The notes below the pieces were generated by a model. It did not search any database and was not told the origin of the DNA. It saw only the letters and a list, made by a program, of their open reading frames with translations. A DNA stretch of 64,000 nt. Origin: UBA4971 sp900019985. Its GTDB lineage: Bacteria > Bacillota > SHA-98 > UBA4971. Of this stretch, positions 1-8,497 are shown piece by piece. The DNA lies in assembly GCA_050949175.1 (NCBI GenBank), contig JBMNFG010000007.1:1-64000 (forward strand). Reading direction: 5' to 3'. The position numbers were made by a program, and so were the translations under genes. Each line of letters opens with the position of its first letter. Positions within the stretch are counted from its first letter, which is position 1.

Positions 1-73
1 ATGGCCGGGTGGAGCCCACTATTACAGCAAGCCCTATGAGGATGATTATAGCTATCCCTCTGCGAGAAACCAT
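1..73 (-). CDS. N-terminal start of an unidentified membrane or exported protein (partial)
   Basis: An ATG at 73 follows a strong ribosome binding site (AAGGAGGT at 88-81, 7 bases away). It opens a frame that runs off the window edge after 24 codons. The visible part has two arginines after the start followed by about 15 hydrophobic residues (IAIIILIGLAVIVGS), as in a signal peptide or N-terminal anchor. It lies downstream of the ABC permease on the same strand, so it is probably the next gene of the GntR-ABC operon. The family cannot be named from 24 residues. Confidence 0.6.
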   Translation of the reverse strand, partial: MVSRRGIAIIILIGLAVIVGSTRP

Positions 74-126
74 TTACCATACCTCCTTGTCAAACGTTGA
101 TTGCTTACTAAGCGTCCACTTCAGAT

Positions 127-886
127 TCAAGGATCTTGCCTGCAACCCAGACAAGAAGCAATAGTGCCTAGGAGGGCGGGCCAGAACGGAAGTATCGGGA
201 TTACTTCCCGGACGCGCGGAACTGTCCTATACACTATCAGTCCCGGGTTGGGCACGAACGAGAACACATACATTGCATAGGGCGCGAATGCAGAGGTCAA
301 ATACCCTACCAGGCCATACACGATCACAGCGATGAGACCTGAGACGCGCGGTACTATCGTGCCTATCACGAAAGAGAAAATCCCCACTGCGGTGATGAAC
401 GCAGCTGCAAGGATGAGGCATGCCACCAGCCACATGATGTCGAGCGCCCTCTCCCATGGTTTCAATTGAAGGATATCCTCTGTCAGCGATGCGATGGCGG
501 GAGGCGGTACCAAGGATCTTTGGGTCACAAGCCATGTTCCCGCGGCTGCGACGACAGCGATGAGCCCTAGGGCGAGAACTGCTACAAGCAACTTAGCCGA
601 GATAATCCCCGCGCCGCTCATCGGGTACGATAAGAGCCTGAGTGATGTTCGGTCGCGCCATTCATACCGCATTATCAAGTACCCGATTATATAGGTAGCT
701 ATGCCTATTCCCGCAAAAGGGATGAATGACAACCCGAAGGCAAGCCCTCCGTTGATTGTCACGGACCATACAGGCGCTTTGATCGCGAGCCACGTATCGA
801 ATCCAGCAAACGGCTACGAGCGCCAGCAGAACAACCGTCCATGAGCTGCGCCATTCCTTTTTCACAAGTGACCACCAACGCTTCAC
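127..886 (-). pseudogene. ABC-2 type transporter permease, frameshifted
   Basis: The likely start is GTG at 886, after GGAGG with 9-base spacing. The first frame encodes a short basic N-terminus and hydrophobic segment (VVLLALVAV). Near position 811 the sense shifts to another frame (FAGFDTWLAIKAPVW onward), which carries the remaining membrane segments to the stop at 127; the second frame has a stop just upstream of the junction, so a single-base insertion is the simplest explanation. The long C-terminal part has several hydrophobic stretches, including LSFIPFAGIGIATYIIGYLI and LLVAVLALGLIAVVAAAGTW, typical of ABC-2 permeases. It lies directly behind the ATPase gene (stop 888, start 886), so the two would form one exporter. 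A sequencing error would restore an intact gene. Confidence 0.7.
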
Positions 887-887
887 C

Positions 888-1581
888 TCAACACACCTCC
901 GCAAAGATCTCATTTAGGGACTTTCCTCGTTCCTCTCTGAGCCGATCCGCTTCGCCTGAGAGAACGATCCGTCCTTCAGAGAGAAAGATCACATCTTCAA
1001 AAAGCTTCTCCGATTCAAGCACCTCGTGGGTGGATATGATTATTGTTTGTTCGCCTGCGCGGTACCGTTCTGCTATCGTTTCAAGTATCGCCGTGCGGGA
1101 AGGCGGGTCAATGCCTGAAAGCGGTTCATCCATGAGTACCAACTCTGCACGGCGCGACATTGCAAGGACCAATTTCAGCCTGCCGCGCTGTCCCCTGGAA
1201 AGTGATGAGATCTTATTGTCAGGGTCCAGTTTCAGCTCTTGTACAAGGTCCATAGCGTCTGTCAATGACGAGATCCTCGAACATGGAACTCTCAGAGTCA
1301 ATCGCCTGTCTCACCGTCATCCAAGAGTAGAAGGTATCGATATCCGGGATGTATGCAGTCATCGCCTTCGTTGCTGTAGAAATGTCTTGTCCATGTATTT
1401 GCACTTCTCCCGAAGTCGGGCTTACGAGGCCTGCGCATATTTTCAGGAGGGTAGACTTGCCGGCTCCGTTAGGACCTAGGAGGCCGACGATTTTTCCCCT
1501 ATCTATACTGGCGTCGATACCTCGCAAAGCATGGGAACGGAAATATCTTTTGTGAACATTGGTTAGCCGAATGGCAGGCAT
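888..1581 (-). pseudogene. ABC transporter ATP-binding protein (YtrB-like), frameshifted
   Basis: The ATG at 1581 overlaps the GntR stop codon (TGATG). Residues 33-41 hold Walker A (GPNGAGKST). Near 1255 the reading frame breaks: the first frame ends after a region like the 'TVRQAID...FED' helical segment, and a second frame continues with AMDLVQELKLDPDNKISSLS, ABC signature LSRGQ, Walker B (LVLMDEP) and H-loop (STHEV), ending at 888. Removing one C at the junction gives DRAMDLV and one continuous protein of about 230 residues, the usual size for a GntR-linked exporter ATPase. The operon partners are the GntR regulator upstream and the permease downstream. It is either decayed or an assembly error. 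Confidence 0.75.
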
Positions 1582-2021
1582 CAGTGAGCACCTCCATCAC
1601 TGTCATCATCTCGAGCACCTGAATTATCTTCGCCGGATCCGTCTGCGTCTGCGTCGTCATTCGCAGCCAACTGTCGCGACACCAGTGCCAGTATGTCGCT
1701 GTCAGAGTAGCGTAACCGCCTCATCTCTTCAACGAAAGACTGCACTGTTGAACTTGTCATCTCGGATCTGACCTCCCTCGCTATTTCCGCATTATCGGAA
1801 ACGAAAGTCCCTTGACCTCTTTGGGTTTCGACGACTCCAATCCTTTCAAGTTCTGTATATGCACGTTGAACCGTGTTTGGATTGGTCTTGGCCTGTTTCG
1901 CGAAATCACGCACTGAGAACAGCTTGTCACCGGGCAGCAGGGCGCCGGTGGCTATGTCCCGGAGCACACCCTTCATTATCTGCGTGTAGATTGGCTGAGA
2001 TTCATCAAAGACAATATCCAA
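1581..2021 (-). CDS. GntR-family transcriptional regulator, YtrA type
   Basis: A 146-residue protein starting with TTG at 2021 behind AAGGGGGGA. Residues 1-70 form the GntR winged helix (PIYTQIMKGVLRDI, then LLPGDKLFSVRDFAKQ, TNPNTVQRAYTELERIG and RGQGTFV). The effector domain is only about 70 residues, as in the YtrA subfamily, which controls neighbouring ABC exporters in response to cell-envelope stress or antibiotics. The last 25 residues are unusually rich in Asp, Gly and Ser. It overlaps the ABC ATPase start by one base. Family membership predicts that it represses its own operon; the upstream region 2050-2110 is AT-rich and has short dyads, but no certain operator was found. Confidence 0.85.
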   Translation of the reverse strand: MDIVFDESQPIYTQIMKGVLRDIATGALLPGDKLFSVRDFAKQAKTNPNTVQRAYTELERIGVVETQRGQGTFVSDNAEIAREVRSEMTSSTVQSFVEEMRRLRYSDSDILALVSRQLAANDDADADGSGEDNSGARDDDSDGGAH

Positions 2022-2258
2022 TTAGCTCCCCCCTTAGCGAAACGTCGTATGGCACTATTTAATTGTCATGGTGTACTAGGCTACTAATATATTGATACAA
2101 TAATAAGGCGTTGTCGGAAGGATGTCAAGGGGTGTTTCTAAAGTTTCTAAAGTTTTCAGAGGTTTTTGAGGGCGTTTTTCAATGAGGCTCTAAGGAAGGG
2201 TCTGTGCGCATCTTGTAAGAGACTGATTCCGCGATTTTCCCATCTCGGGACACCTTTG

Positions 2259-2576
2259 GATCGGCTTGCCAGATGGGCTACTCGATCGTGTAGAAGCCAT
2301 TAGATCCTCCCGATTGGCTTACTGGGTGAGCCAATCAGGCACTGAGAAGCCATCAAATCCGCTTGAATGGCCCACTGGATGAGCCAATTGACAACTGGGG
2401 AGCTATCAGATCCGTTTGAATGGCTTACTGGGTGAGCCAATCGACCAGACGGAAGCCGTCAGATCCTCCCGATTGGCTTACTGGGTAAGCCAATCGACAG
2501 CCGGAACGACCTCAGATTCGTTTGAATGGCTTACGAGGTGAGCCAATCACCGAGTAGGACTGCTTCAGGTTTGCTT
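2259..2576. repeat. 53-bp tandem repeat array with palindromic cores (six copies)
   Basis: Six degenerate units begin at 2259, 2312, 2365, 2418, 2471 and 2524, exactly 53 bases apart, with a possible remnant at 2577. Each begins with a roughly 25-bp dyad of the form GATTGGCTTAC-TGG-GTAAGCCAATC; the unit at 2471 is a perfect 11-bp stem with a 3-base loop, and the first unit is the most diverged. The rest of the unit (for example AGAAGCCATCAGATCC) is less conserved. There is no open reading frame across it. The array ends about 33 bases before the left end of the IS1202-type element. The 2022-2258 stretch before it shows nothing recognisable beyond the GntR promoter region. Confidence 0.85.
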
Positions 2577-2609
2577 GATGGTCCTCCTCAGTTAATTGAT
2601 TGTCAATAG

Positions 2610-4163
2610 TCTGTGAAAATGTCACCTAGATGGTTAAGGTTTGTTCAATGAAAATGTCACCTCGATTATCTTGAGGCGGGGTTTTCACCCCGCCGGAATG
2701 TTAATCGTTGCCTTACATAAAAATACATTCGAAAAGGTAATTAGATTTAATTGCTAAAACAGATCGATTTGAGTATGATGATATTGACTGTTTTACTATG
2801 CCCAGGCTCGCGATGAATTGAAGAGGGCTTCGAGTAACTCTCTATCTGATTCTTCGTAAATGAGCTTGGGTATTCTTTGTCTTTGGGTTCTCCAAGGATG
2901 GTCATCCGAGGGTCGTAATGTCATTTTGTTATGTGTTGGCTTTTTGAAGGCCTGAACAGTCTTTTTCCGCGGTTTTTCTGCCAATAGAGCAGTCTTATAT
3001 ACCACTCCGTTGTGTATGACCTTCAGAGCCTCTTTATGGCTGTCTAAGATCGTAATTTTCGTTCTAGATGGCAATGAGGCGTTTTTACCGTCTTTCATCA
3101 ATTGATAATATTGCCCGCAATAGGAGAAGCCACCTCCATCGGATACAATCCTTTGTTCCTTAATACAAAGGATTGTATTGAGGTTAACGCTATCATCGAG
3201 CGTGCGAAAAGCAGTTTCGGCGATTTCCGGTTCAATTGCGAATTGCTGGTTGAATTTGTCGATATACTGAACCAAGAAACTGTTGGCCTCCTCAATAGTG
3301 GTGATTTTATGTATTTTAAATTCTATGGGGAGCCTACTCTGAAGTGTCTCCCAGAGCCTCTCAATACGGCCTTTTGCCTGGGGTGATGTAGCGAATAAAA
3401 CATTAATGCCTAACTCCTCCATAGCTTCACCAAATTGAGTTAGGTTAGCTTGTTTGCCTTTAAGCTGTTGCTCTATGGATACTTCCTTAGCCTTAGGCGA
3501 TTTGAAAATAGTATGGCGGTCACTGTAGACACTAACGGGAATCCCTTCACGGGTAATCATTTGTTCTGCTATTTCAAAATACCCAAGCAGGCATTCATTC
3601 TCCTCGAGATGTAGGGCACAGACTTTCCCGGTTGCATCATCGATAGCGCCATGCAGCGAGGTAATTGTCTCGCCGAACCACGTATGGGGCGATGCATCAA
3701 TTTGAACTAATAGGCCTTCTTGAGCCTTTCTTTTCCGGCGATAATGAGTTCTGCTCTTTCTTTTTTTCTTTGGACTGATTATTCCAGCTTCGCTCAAAAT
3801 GCGATATACGGTTGGGTAGCTTACGGAAATTCCCTCATGTTCCTCGAGCAACTCCCGAAAGTGAGTAAAATTCGAGTGTTTATACTTATCCGACTGCTTA
3901 AGTTCAACTATTCTGTTGCTTAGCATGTCTGGGATGGCGTGAGAAGGCTTACGGCCTCTATTTTTATGAATAATGAACGCGGCTCCTTGTTCCATTACCC
4001 CTTTCTTTAGCCTCAACACTTGGCGTTCACTGAGGTTAAGCAATCTGGCAGCCTCCCCGACTGTGATGTTCTTGGCAATGATTTGGTCGATGACTCTCAG
4101 TTTCTTCATCTCCTGCTGAGTCATGTTGAATGTCTCCTCTCGCATAGGTGACATTTTACCAGA
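2610..4163 (-). mobile_element. IS1202/ISNCY-type insertion sequence
   Basis: Inverted ends frame the transposase gene: TCTGTGAAAATGTCACCT at 2610-2627 and AGGTGACATTTTACCAGA at 4146-4163, matching at 16 of 18 positions. The left end carries a second copy of the terminal core (ATGAAAATGTCACCT) at 2648-2662, a known habit of this group. A G+C-rich stem (GGCGGGGTTTTCACCCCGCC) sits at 2675-2694 between the left end and the transposase stop. No target duplication was recognised at the flanks. Length is about 1.55 kb. Confidence 0.75.
2796..4124 (-). CDS. ISNCY/IS1202-family DDE transposase
   Basis: A 442-residue transposase starting at the ATG at 4124, preceded by GAGAGGAG; an upstream in-frame ATG at 4169 lies outside the inverted repeat and is unlikely. 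The N-terminus has two helix-turn-helix regions (ITVGEAARLLNLSERQVLRL and SVSYPTVYRILSEAGI). The catalytic core shows the DDE pattern: D in LVQIDASPHTWFG, D in VYSDRHTIF and E in SPQAKGRIERLWETLQ. Length and spacing fit the IS1202/ISDol group of ISNCY. The frame is intact, so the element may still be active. Confidence 0.9.
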   Translation of the reverse strand: MTQQEMKKLRVIDQIIAKNITVGEAARLLNLSERQVLRLKKGVMEQGAAFIIHKNRGRKPSHAIPDMLSNRIVELKQSDKYKHSNFTHFRELLEEHEGISVSYPTVYRILSEAGIISPKKKRKSRTHYRRKRKAQEGLLVQIDASPHTWFGETITSLHGAIDDATGKVCALHLEENECLLGYFEIAEQMITREGIPVSVYSDRHTIFKSPKAKEVSIEQQLKGKQANLTQFGEAMEELGINVLFATSPQAKGRIERLWETLQSRLPIEFKIHKITTIEEANSFLVQYIDKFNQQFAIEPEIAETAFRTLDDSVNLNTILCIKEQRIVSDGGGFSYCGQYYQLMKDGKNASLPSRTKITILDSHKEALKVIHNGVVYKTALLAEKPRKKTVQAFKKPTHNKMTLRPSDDHPWRTQRQRIPKLIYEESDRELLEALFNSSRAWA

Positions 4164-4209
4164 ATACATTCAGCATGACATTATCACAGAACAACCACAT
4201 TCCTTTTTC

Positions 4210-5786
4210 GTTAGCGTAAAGTTTTGGTAGGCGGTGGCAGGAAAAACGCGTGTGGAGATAAAAATAGAGACCTCGCACCAACAGATAGACAGAAAGGAGC
4301 GAGGTCTCATGAAGAGCGATGGCATAGACATCGCCCTCAACCCTAGTGTACTGGATTTTGTAGAGGATATCAAGACTTTGGAGCAAGCCTGTTTGGCTGT
4401 AGCACGCCATTTGTTTGTTGCATTGATAGAGGCCCTTGATGACGCCTTATTGGCGCAAAAACCCAAACACTACAAATGCGTGGGTAAGAGGCGTAGGACG
4501 CTTTCCACACTGATAGGAGACATTGTGATACACCGTCGCCTATACGTTCATGCCTCAAAGAAGCGAGGCAAGAAGAAAGGCAGTAAAGCTCGTTTTCTGC
4601 TGGACGAGAGACTGAATATCCAACCTCGCCGGCGTGTAACCCACGGATTATTGCGACTTATAGTGTCGGCTGCTACGCGCCTAAGTTTTCGAGAAGTATC
4701 GGAGATGCTCGAGGAAGCCGGTTTCCCAAGGATTAGCCATACCACCATTCACAATGAGGTTCGCCGATATGGTGAATTACAAAGCCAAGTGCTGCAGCAA
4801 TCAAAAGAGCTGTTATTTGTAGCTGGTCAGAGAGTGGAGAACGTCGAGCTAAGAAAGGTGCCCGTGCTGTTCATTGAAGCAGATGGCATTATAGTTAACT
4901 GTCAGGGCGCAGACACCACGAAACTAGAACTGAAACTGGCTGCGATTCATGAGGGCTGGGAAGAATTGGGTAAGCGGCGCAAGTTAAAGAAAGCGACAAC
5001 TGTGATAGGCCTGTTTAATGGTGGAGACGATTTTTGGGAGACGGTTACAGCACAGCTGATGAAAACATACGACCTAACGGATACTCAGATTGTTATTAAC
5101 GGAGATGGAGCGGACTGGATACAGAAGACAGCTAAGGATTATTTTGCTGATGCTATAGTCCAACTTGATAGGTACCATCTCATCAGGGACCTTCGTCTTG
5201 CGGTAGGTCAAAAGGCTGCTAATGATTTGTTGGCACAACTAGATAGGGGAGATGTAACCGTATTCGTAGATACTCTTGAGGCGATGGCTCCGAGGATTCC
5301 AGAAAAACGTCGAGAGGTTTACGGGAAACTACTCAATCTATGTAAGAAGTATCCAGAGCATTTGTTGGACTACCGTCACCGCCTAGGCAATGAGTATGAG
5401 GGAATAAGGCTTCACGGGATGGGTGCAGCAGAAACAATGGTTGACAAGAAGGTAGCAAACCGCATGAAGAAACGAGGCATGCTGTGGAGCCGTATTGGCG
5501 CTTGTGCAATGGCATCGCTGCTAATGCTTCGCAGCAACGATCAACTATTCCAATGGCTAGACCGTCATCCCGAGAATGATGTTCTTAATCCTGTTCCCAG
5601 GTTGCGCCAGCAAGTGATAACTAGCGGCCATGAAGCACCAGGTGAATGGCTGAGAGTAGCAATGCCTAGCTTAGGGTACTCTACGAAACCCTGGGTGATA
5701 GCTCTACGGAACCTCAGCGGCTTCAGCACAGCTTTATGAACACCAATTGTGGCGAGGTCTCTCGCCTACTAAAGCTTGACGCGTAC
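4210..5786 (+). mobile_element. ISLre2-type insertion sequence with 9-bp target duplication
   Basis: Both boundaries are clear. The 9-bp direct repeat TCCTTTTTC occurs at 4201-4209 and 5787-5795. Just inside, imperfect inverted repeats of about 24 bp match at 19 positions (left GTTAGCGTAAAGTTTTGG; right, read inward, GTACGCGTCAAGCTTTAG). The element is 1577 bp with one intact transposase gene. A 9-bp duplication is typical of ISLre2. The right end lies 17 bases upstream of the -35 element of the tRNA-Lys promoter, which it leaves intact. Confidence 0.9.
4309..5739 (+). CDS. ISLre2-family (UPF0236) transposase
   Basis: A 476-residue protein. The start chosen is ATG 4309, with AAAGGAGCG upstream; an earlier in-frame ATG at 4234 lies next to the terminal repeat and has no ribosome binding site. 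It shows the UPF0236 pattern: a basic segment KRRRTLSTLIGDIVIHRRLY, then FIEADGI, INGDGADWI and QLDRYHL, which supply the conserved acidic residues of the family core. It ends about 47 bases before the right end of the element. The frame is complete, so activity is possible. Internal G+C is a little lower than in the surrounding housekeeping genes. Confidence 0.9.
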   Translation: MKSDGIDIALNPSVLDFVEDIKTLEQACLAVARHLFVALIEALDDALLAQKPKHYKCVGKRRRTLSTLIGDIVIHRRLYVHASKKRGKKKGSKARFLLDERLNIQPRRRVTHGLLRLIVSAATRLSFREVSEMLEEAGFPRISHTTIHNEVRRYGELQSQVLQQSKELLFVAGQRVENVELRKVPVLFIEADGIIVNCQGADTTKLELKLAAIHEGWEELGKRRKLKKATTVIGLFNGGDDFWETVTAQLMKTYDLTDTQIVINGDGADWIQKTAKDYFADAIVQLDRYHLIRDLRLAVGQKAANDLLAQLDRGDVTVFVDTLEAMAPRIPEKRREVYGKLLNLCKKYPEHLLDYRHRLGNEYEGIRLHGMGAAETMVDKKVANRMKKRGMLWSRIGACAMASLLMLRSNDQLFQWLDRHPENDVLNPVPRLRQQVITSGHEAPGEWLRVAMPSLGYSTKPWVIALRNLSGFSTAL

Positions 5787-5803
5787 TCCTTTTTCTAAAA
5801 TTC

Positions 5804-5832
5804 TTGATGCTCTGAATGAGTTGTGGTATCAT
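5804..5832 (+). promoter_or_regulatory. Promoter of tRNA-Lys
   Basis: TTGATG (5804-5809), 17-base spacer, TATCAT (5827-5832), 35 bases before the mature tRNA. The same -10 hexamer is used by the rRNA operon promoter in this window, which supports the call. Confidence 0.7.
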
Positions 5833-5867
5833 AGGTATGCTCAGCGTCAAGATAAGCTGAACCAGGT

Positions 5868-5943
5868 GGGTCATTAGCTCAGATGGTAGAGCACCGGACT
5901 TTTAATCCGGGTGTCGTGGGTTCGAGTCCCGCATGACCCACCA
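5868..5943 (+). tRNA. tRNA-Lys (anticodon TTT)
   Basis: A 76-nt cloverleaf: acceptor GGGTCAT paired with ATGACCC, D arm TTAGCTCAGATGGTAGAGC, anticodon stem CCGGA/TCCGG around CTTTTAA, T arm with GTTCGAGTC, and an encoded 3' CCA. Anticodon TTT decodes lysine. It stands alone, with its own promoter just upstream. Confidence 0.97.
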
Positions 5944-6041
5944 TTTTGTTTTGAAAAGAAAATCTAGGTCCGGCCTCGAGCGTCAGGGTAAGTCGTTAAC
6001 ATGCAATAGCAAGAGAAATGGTGCAATTTGGCAAATTACTA

Positions 6042-6071
6042 TTGACTTTTTGTCCTCTTTGATCACATAAT
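6042..6071 (+). promoter_or_regulatory. Probable promoter of the Abi_2 gene
   Basis: TTGACT (6042-6047), 18-base spacer, CATAAT (6066-6071). It precedes the leader hairpin at 6087-6137 and the gene at 6160. Confidence 0.5.
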
Positions 6072-6086
6072 TAGGCATGAGTTAGA

Positions 6087-6137
6087 CCCCGCCACGCCTC
6101 TTGATTGGTTTTCTAATCAATGCGTACCATGGCGGGG
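6087..6137 (+). promoter_or_regulatory. Nested inverted repeat in the Abi_2 leader
   Basis: The outer arms CCCCGCCA (6087-6094) and TGGCGGGG (6130-6137) pair perfectly. Inside, TTGATT (6101-6106) pairs with AATCAA (6115-6120). The structure lies in the predicted 5' leader, ending 22 bases before the start codon. It could be an operator for autoregulation, an RNA control element or an intrinsic terminator-like hairpin, but no T-run follows it. Function is inferred from position only. Confidence 0.55.
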
Positions 6138-6159
6138 TTGCGATTCTGTGGAGACAAAC

Positions 6160-7071
6160 ATGAAGAAACCACTTAAACCCGCTACGACGTTTATGGAGCA
6201 AGTAAATAAGCTAGAGTCCAGAGGGTTGATTATCTCTGATCTACAAAAGGCGCTCGAGGTCCTATCTAGGCTTAACTACTACACTCTTACGGGTTACCTT
6301 CACAACTTTCGGAAGCCGAATAGCGATGATTATGTGGACGGCCTCACATTTGAACGGATCTTTGGCATCATTGAGTTTGACCGGCGTTTCCGAAATATTC
6401 TTATGTATGCTATTGAAACCATAGAGCATACCCTGAAAACTAAGATAGCCTACGAACTGGCTCACTCATTTGGACCGGACGGATACTTGAAATCCTCAAA
6501 TTTTCGGAACCCAGCAATGCATCAGGAAACGATGCACCGGTTTGAGGAAATCGTAGCCAAACACAAGAAACTCCCTTTCGTTAGGCATCACTTAGTGAAA
6601 TACGGGGGCGTAATGCCTATATGGGTTGCGATTGAACTTTTTACCCTCGGAATGTTAGAGGCTGTTTTCAAGAATCTACCGACAACATCCCAAAAAGCAA
6701 TCGCCAAACAGTTTGGTACGGGAGCAAGGCAACTGACGAGTTGGATTGAGAATGTTAGATATTTGAGAAATCTGGTTGCCCATTACATGAGATTATATGA
6801 CTTTCGTCTCCAAAAAACGCCTAAACAATGTAAGTACCACCACACCTTATACCATAATACGACTCATAGGGCTTTTGACATCGTCTACATTATGAAAGCC
6901 CTCTTCCTGGATGCTAAAGAGTGGGATGGATATGTCGTATTTGCACTGGACCGATTGTTTGTTGAGTACAGCGCATTCATCGATATATCTTGTCTAGGTT
7001 TTCCTTCAGATTGGAAAGCCCTACTATTGAAGGTTCACCCACAGGAGGAAGTCGCTGCAACAAAGGAATGA
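6160..7071 (+). CDS. Abi_2-family (AbiD/AbiF-like) HEPN protein
   Basis: A 303-residue protein starting at ATG 6160 with GGAG 6 bases upstream; a GTG at 6148 is a weaker alternative. It matches the Abi_2 family found in abortive-infection systems: the N-terminal motif KPATTFMEQVNKLESRGL, LSRLNYYTLTGYLHNFR, then FDRRFRNILMYAIETIEHTL and YGGVMPIWVAIELFTLGMLE. A HEPN-type RNase motif R-x4-H is visible in ENVRYLRNLVAHYMRLYD. Such proteins act alone in phage defence, probably by RNA cleavage after infection; the trigger is generally unknown. It sits between tRNA-Lys and a DUF3006 gene, near two insertion sequences, which suits an acquired defence gene. Confidence 0.85.
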   Translation: MKKPLKPATTFMEQVNKLESRGLIISDLQKALEVLSRLNYYTLTGYLHNFRKPNSDDYVDGLTFERIFGIIEFDRRFRNILMYAIETIEHTLKTKIAYELAHSFGPDGYLKSSNFRNPAMHQETMHRFEEIVAKHKKLPFVRHHLVKYGGVMPIWVAIELFTLGMLEAVFKNLPTTSQKAIAKQFGTGARQLTSWIENVRYLRNLVAHYMRLYDFRLQKTPKQCKYHHTLYHNTTHRAFDIVYIMKALFLDAKEWDGYVVFALDRLFVEYSAFIDISCLGFPSDWKALLLKVHPQEEVAATKE

Positions 7072-7114
7072 CAACACAGACTTGATCCTTCAAAGAGACT
7101 ATCAAGTGTCCGTC

Positions 7115-7351
7115 TCATCCATCAACACAGTTCTGCCGGTTCAGGAGCTTATCCAGTAGATCCTTTACACGCATATCTGCAGAATCTGTCTCTTGAGTAT
7201 CAACACTTATATCGATGGTGAAAATAGAGCCTTCTTTCGCACCCTCAGGCAAATAGTTCAACGGCCAGAGAATTTGACACGTCTCGTCCGGCCGAATCAA
7301 GAGCACTGCCCAATCCCCTTCGATCCGGTCAAGCGTTACTTTAAGAGTCAT
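7115..7351 (-). CDS. DUF3006 domain protein
   Basis: A 78-residue acidic protein. It matches the small DUF3006 family, with the hallmark N-terminal strand pattern VTLDRIEGDWAVLL and the later LNYLPEGAKEGSIFTIDI. The function of the family is unknown; members very often lie beside ComEC-like metallo-beta-lactamase-fold proteins, as here (the MBL gene ends 30 bases upstream). The ATG at 7351 follows AAAGGGATGG. The two genes are probably co-transcribed. Confidence 0.8.
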   Translation of the reverse strand: MTLKVTLDRIEGDWAVLLIRPDETCQILWPLNYLPEGAKEGSIFTIDISVDTQETDSADMRVKDLLDKLLNRQNCVDG

Positions 7352-7381
7352 GATGAACCCATCCCTTTATCCGAAAAATGC

Positions 7382-8272
7382 CTATGGGTTTACCGTCCAC
7401 GTTTTCCCGTCACTTTGCAGGGCGAACGTACCGTGGGTCTCAGTCATCAATATCTTACAGCCCATGTAGATCAGCAGCCTGACAGTCTCCCAGTGCGGGA
7501 ATCCGTAGATGTTGTCTCTAGCGGCACATATTACAGCGATCTCAGGCCTCACCATACTTATGAAATCACTTGATGAAGAGGTGGAGCTTCCGTGATGCGC
7601 AACTTTTAAGACCTGAGCCTCAGGGGCACTGCCTTTCCTTATCATCTCTTCTTCAACCAAAGCCTCGATATCTCCGGTAAGCAACAGTGTTGTATCGCCG
7701 AAAGATATATAGAGCACAACTGATGCATTATTTACCGATAGATTCTCTATATGAAACGGATCCCCTGCATCGGTGCGAGGCGGCCAGAGAACAGAGATCT
7801 TCACCGAGTCATCAAGGACGATTTCATCTCCTGCACGAGCGGAACGAAAAGAGATATCCTTATCATAGATAAGCCTTAGGTAGTCCTCATAAGTCTTAGA
7901 TGAATGAGGCTTAGCTGAATCATATACGATATCCACAGGCAGCCTCTGCAAGACAGTGATAAGCCCGCCGATATGGTCTGCATGGGGATGCGTGGCTACC
8001 ACAACGTCAATGCGTTGGATTCCTCTTTCTCTCAGAACCTCGACAACCTTATCCCCTGCGGCACGCTCACCACCGTCTACCAGCATCGTTTTTCCGGAAG
8101 GAGTCTCAATAAGAATAGAGTCTCCCTGGCCGACATCGATAAAAGTCGCAGTCAGAAGACCCGGTTCGGACTCTATGACTTGTTCATGGCTGTATCCCGA
8201 GCAACTTGCGATAGCTAAGAGATACGCAACTATCAAGCATATTACGGTTAGCTTTCTTAGCGGCTTCAACAC
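7382..8272 (-). CDS. ComEC/Rec2-related metallo-beta-lactamase-fold lipoprotein
   Basis: A 296-residue exported protein. The N-terminus is a lipoprotein signal (hydrophobic VICLIVAYLLAIASC, with the lipobox LAIASC putting the lipidated cysteine near residue 24). The rest is a metallo-beta-lactamase fold: FIDVGQGDSILIETPSG, metal ligands in THPHADHIGG, the D of LLLTGDIE, and H of VAHHGS and FPHWETV. It resembles the C-terminal nuclease-like domain of ComEC without the membrane channel. Such stand-alone proteins may degrade or process extracellular DNA or other phosphoesters; the substrate is not determined. It is linked to DUF3006 downstream. Confidence 0.88.
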   Translation of the reverse strand: MLKPLRKLTVICLIVAYLLAIASCSGYSHEQVIESEPGLLTATFIDVGQGDSILIETPSGKTMLVDGGERAAGDKVVEVLRERGIQRIDVVVATHPHADHIGGLITVLQRLPVDIVYDSAKPHSSKTYEDYLRLIYDKDISFRSARAGDEIVLDDSVKISVLWPPRTDAGDPFHIENLSVNNASVVLYISFGDTTLLLTGDIEALVEEEMIRKGSAPEAQVLKVAHHGSSTSSSSDFISMVRPEIAVICAARDNIYGFPHWETVRLLIYMGCKILMTETHGTFALQSDGKTWTVNP

Positions 8273-8497
8273 CCTCGCCTCCTTCGAAGTCAGAGGCCGT
8301 AAACTCTTTGCACTAACTGCACAGGATATAGTTCCCGCACATCCGGGTTAATTCCTTTTTCCACTCTCTGCCTCCATAGATTTCATCCGATTGTATGAGG
8401 GAACAGGTTTCGCATCCGACGAACTCTATACTGCAATTAAGACATTGTCGATAAGGCAGATACACCGGGAAGACAAGAATCCAAAAGGTGATTTCGT

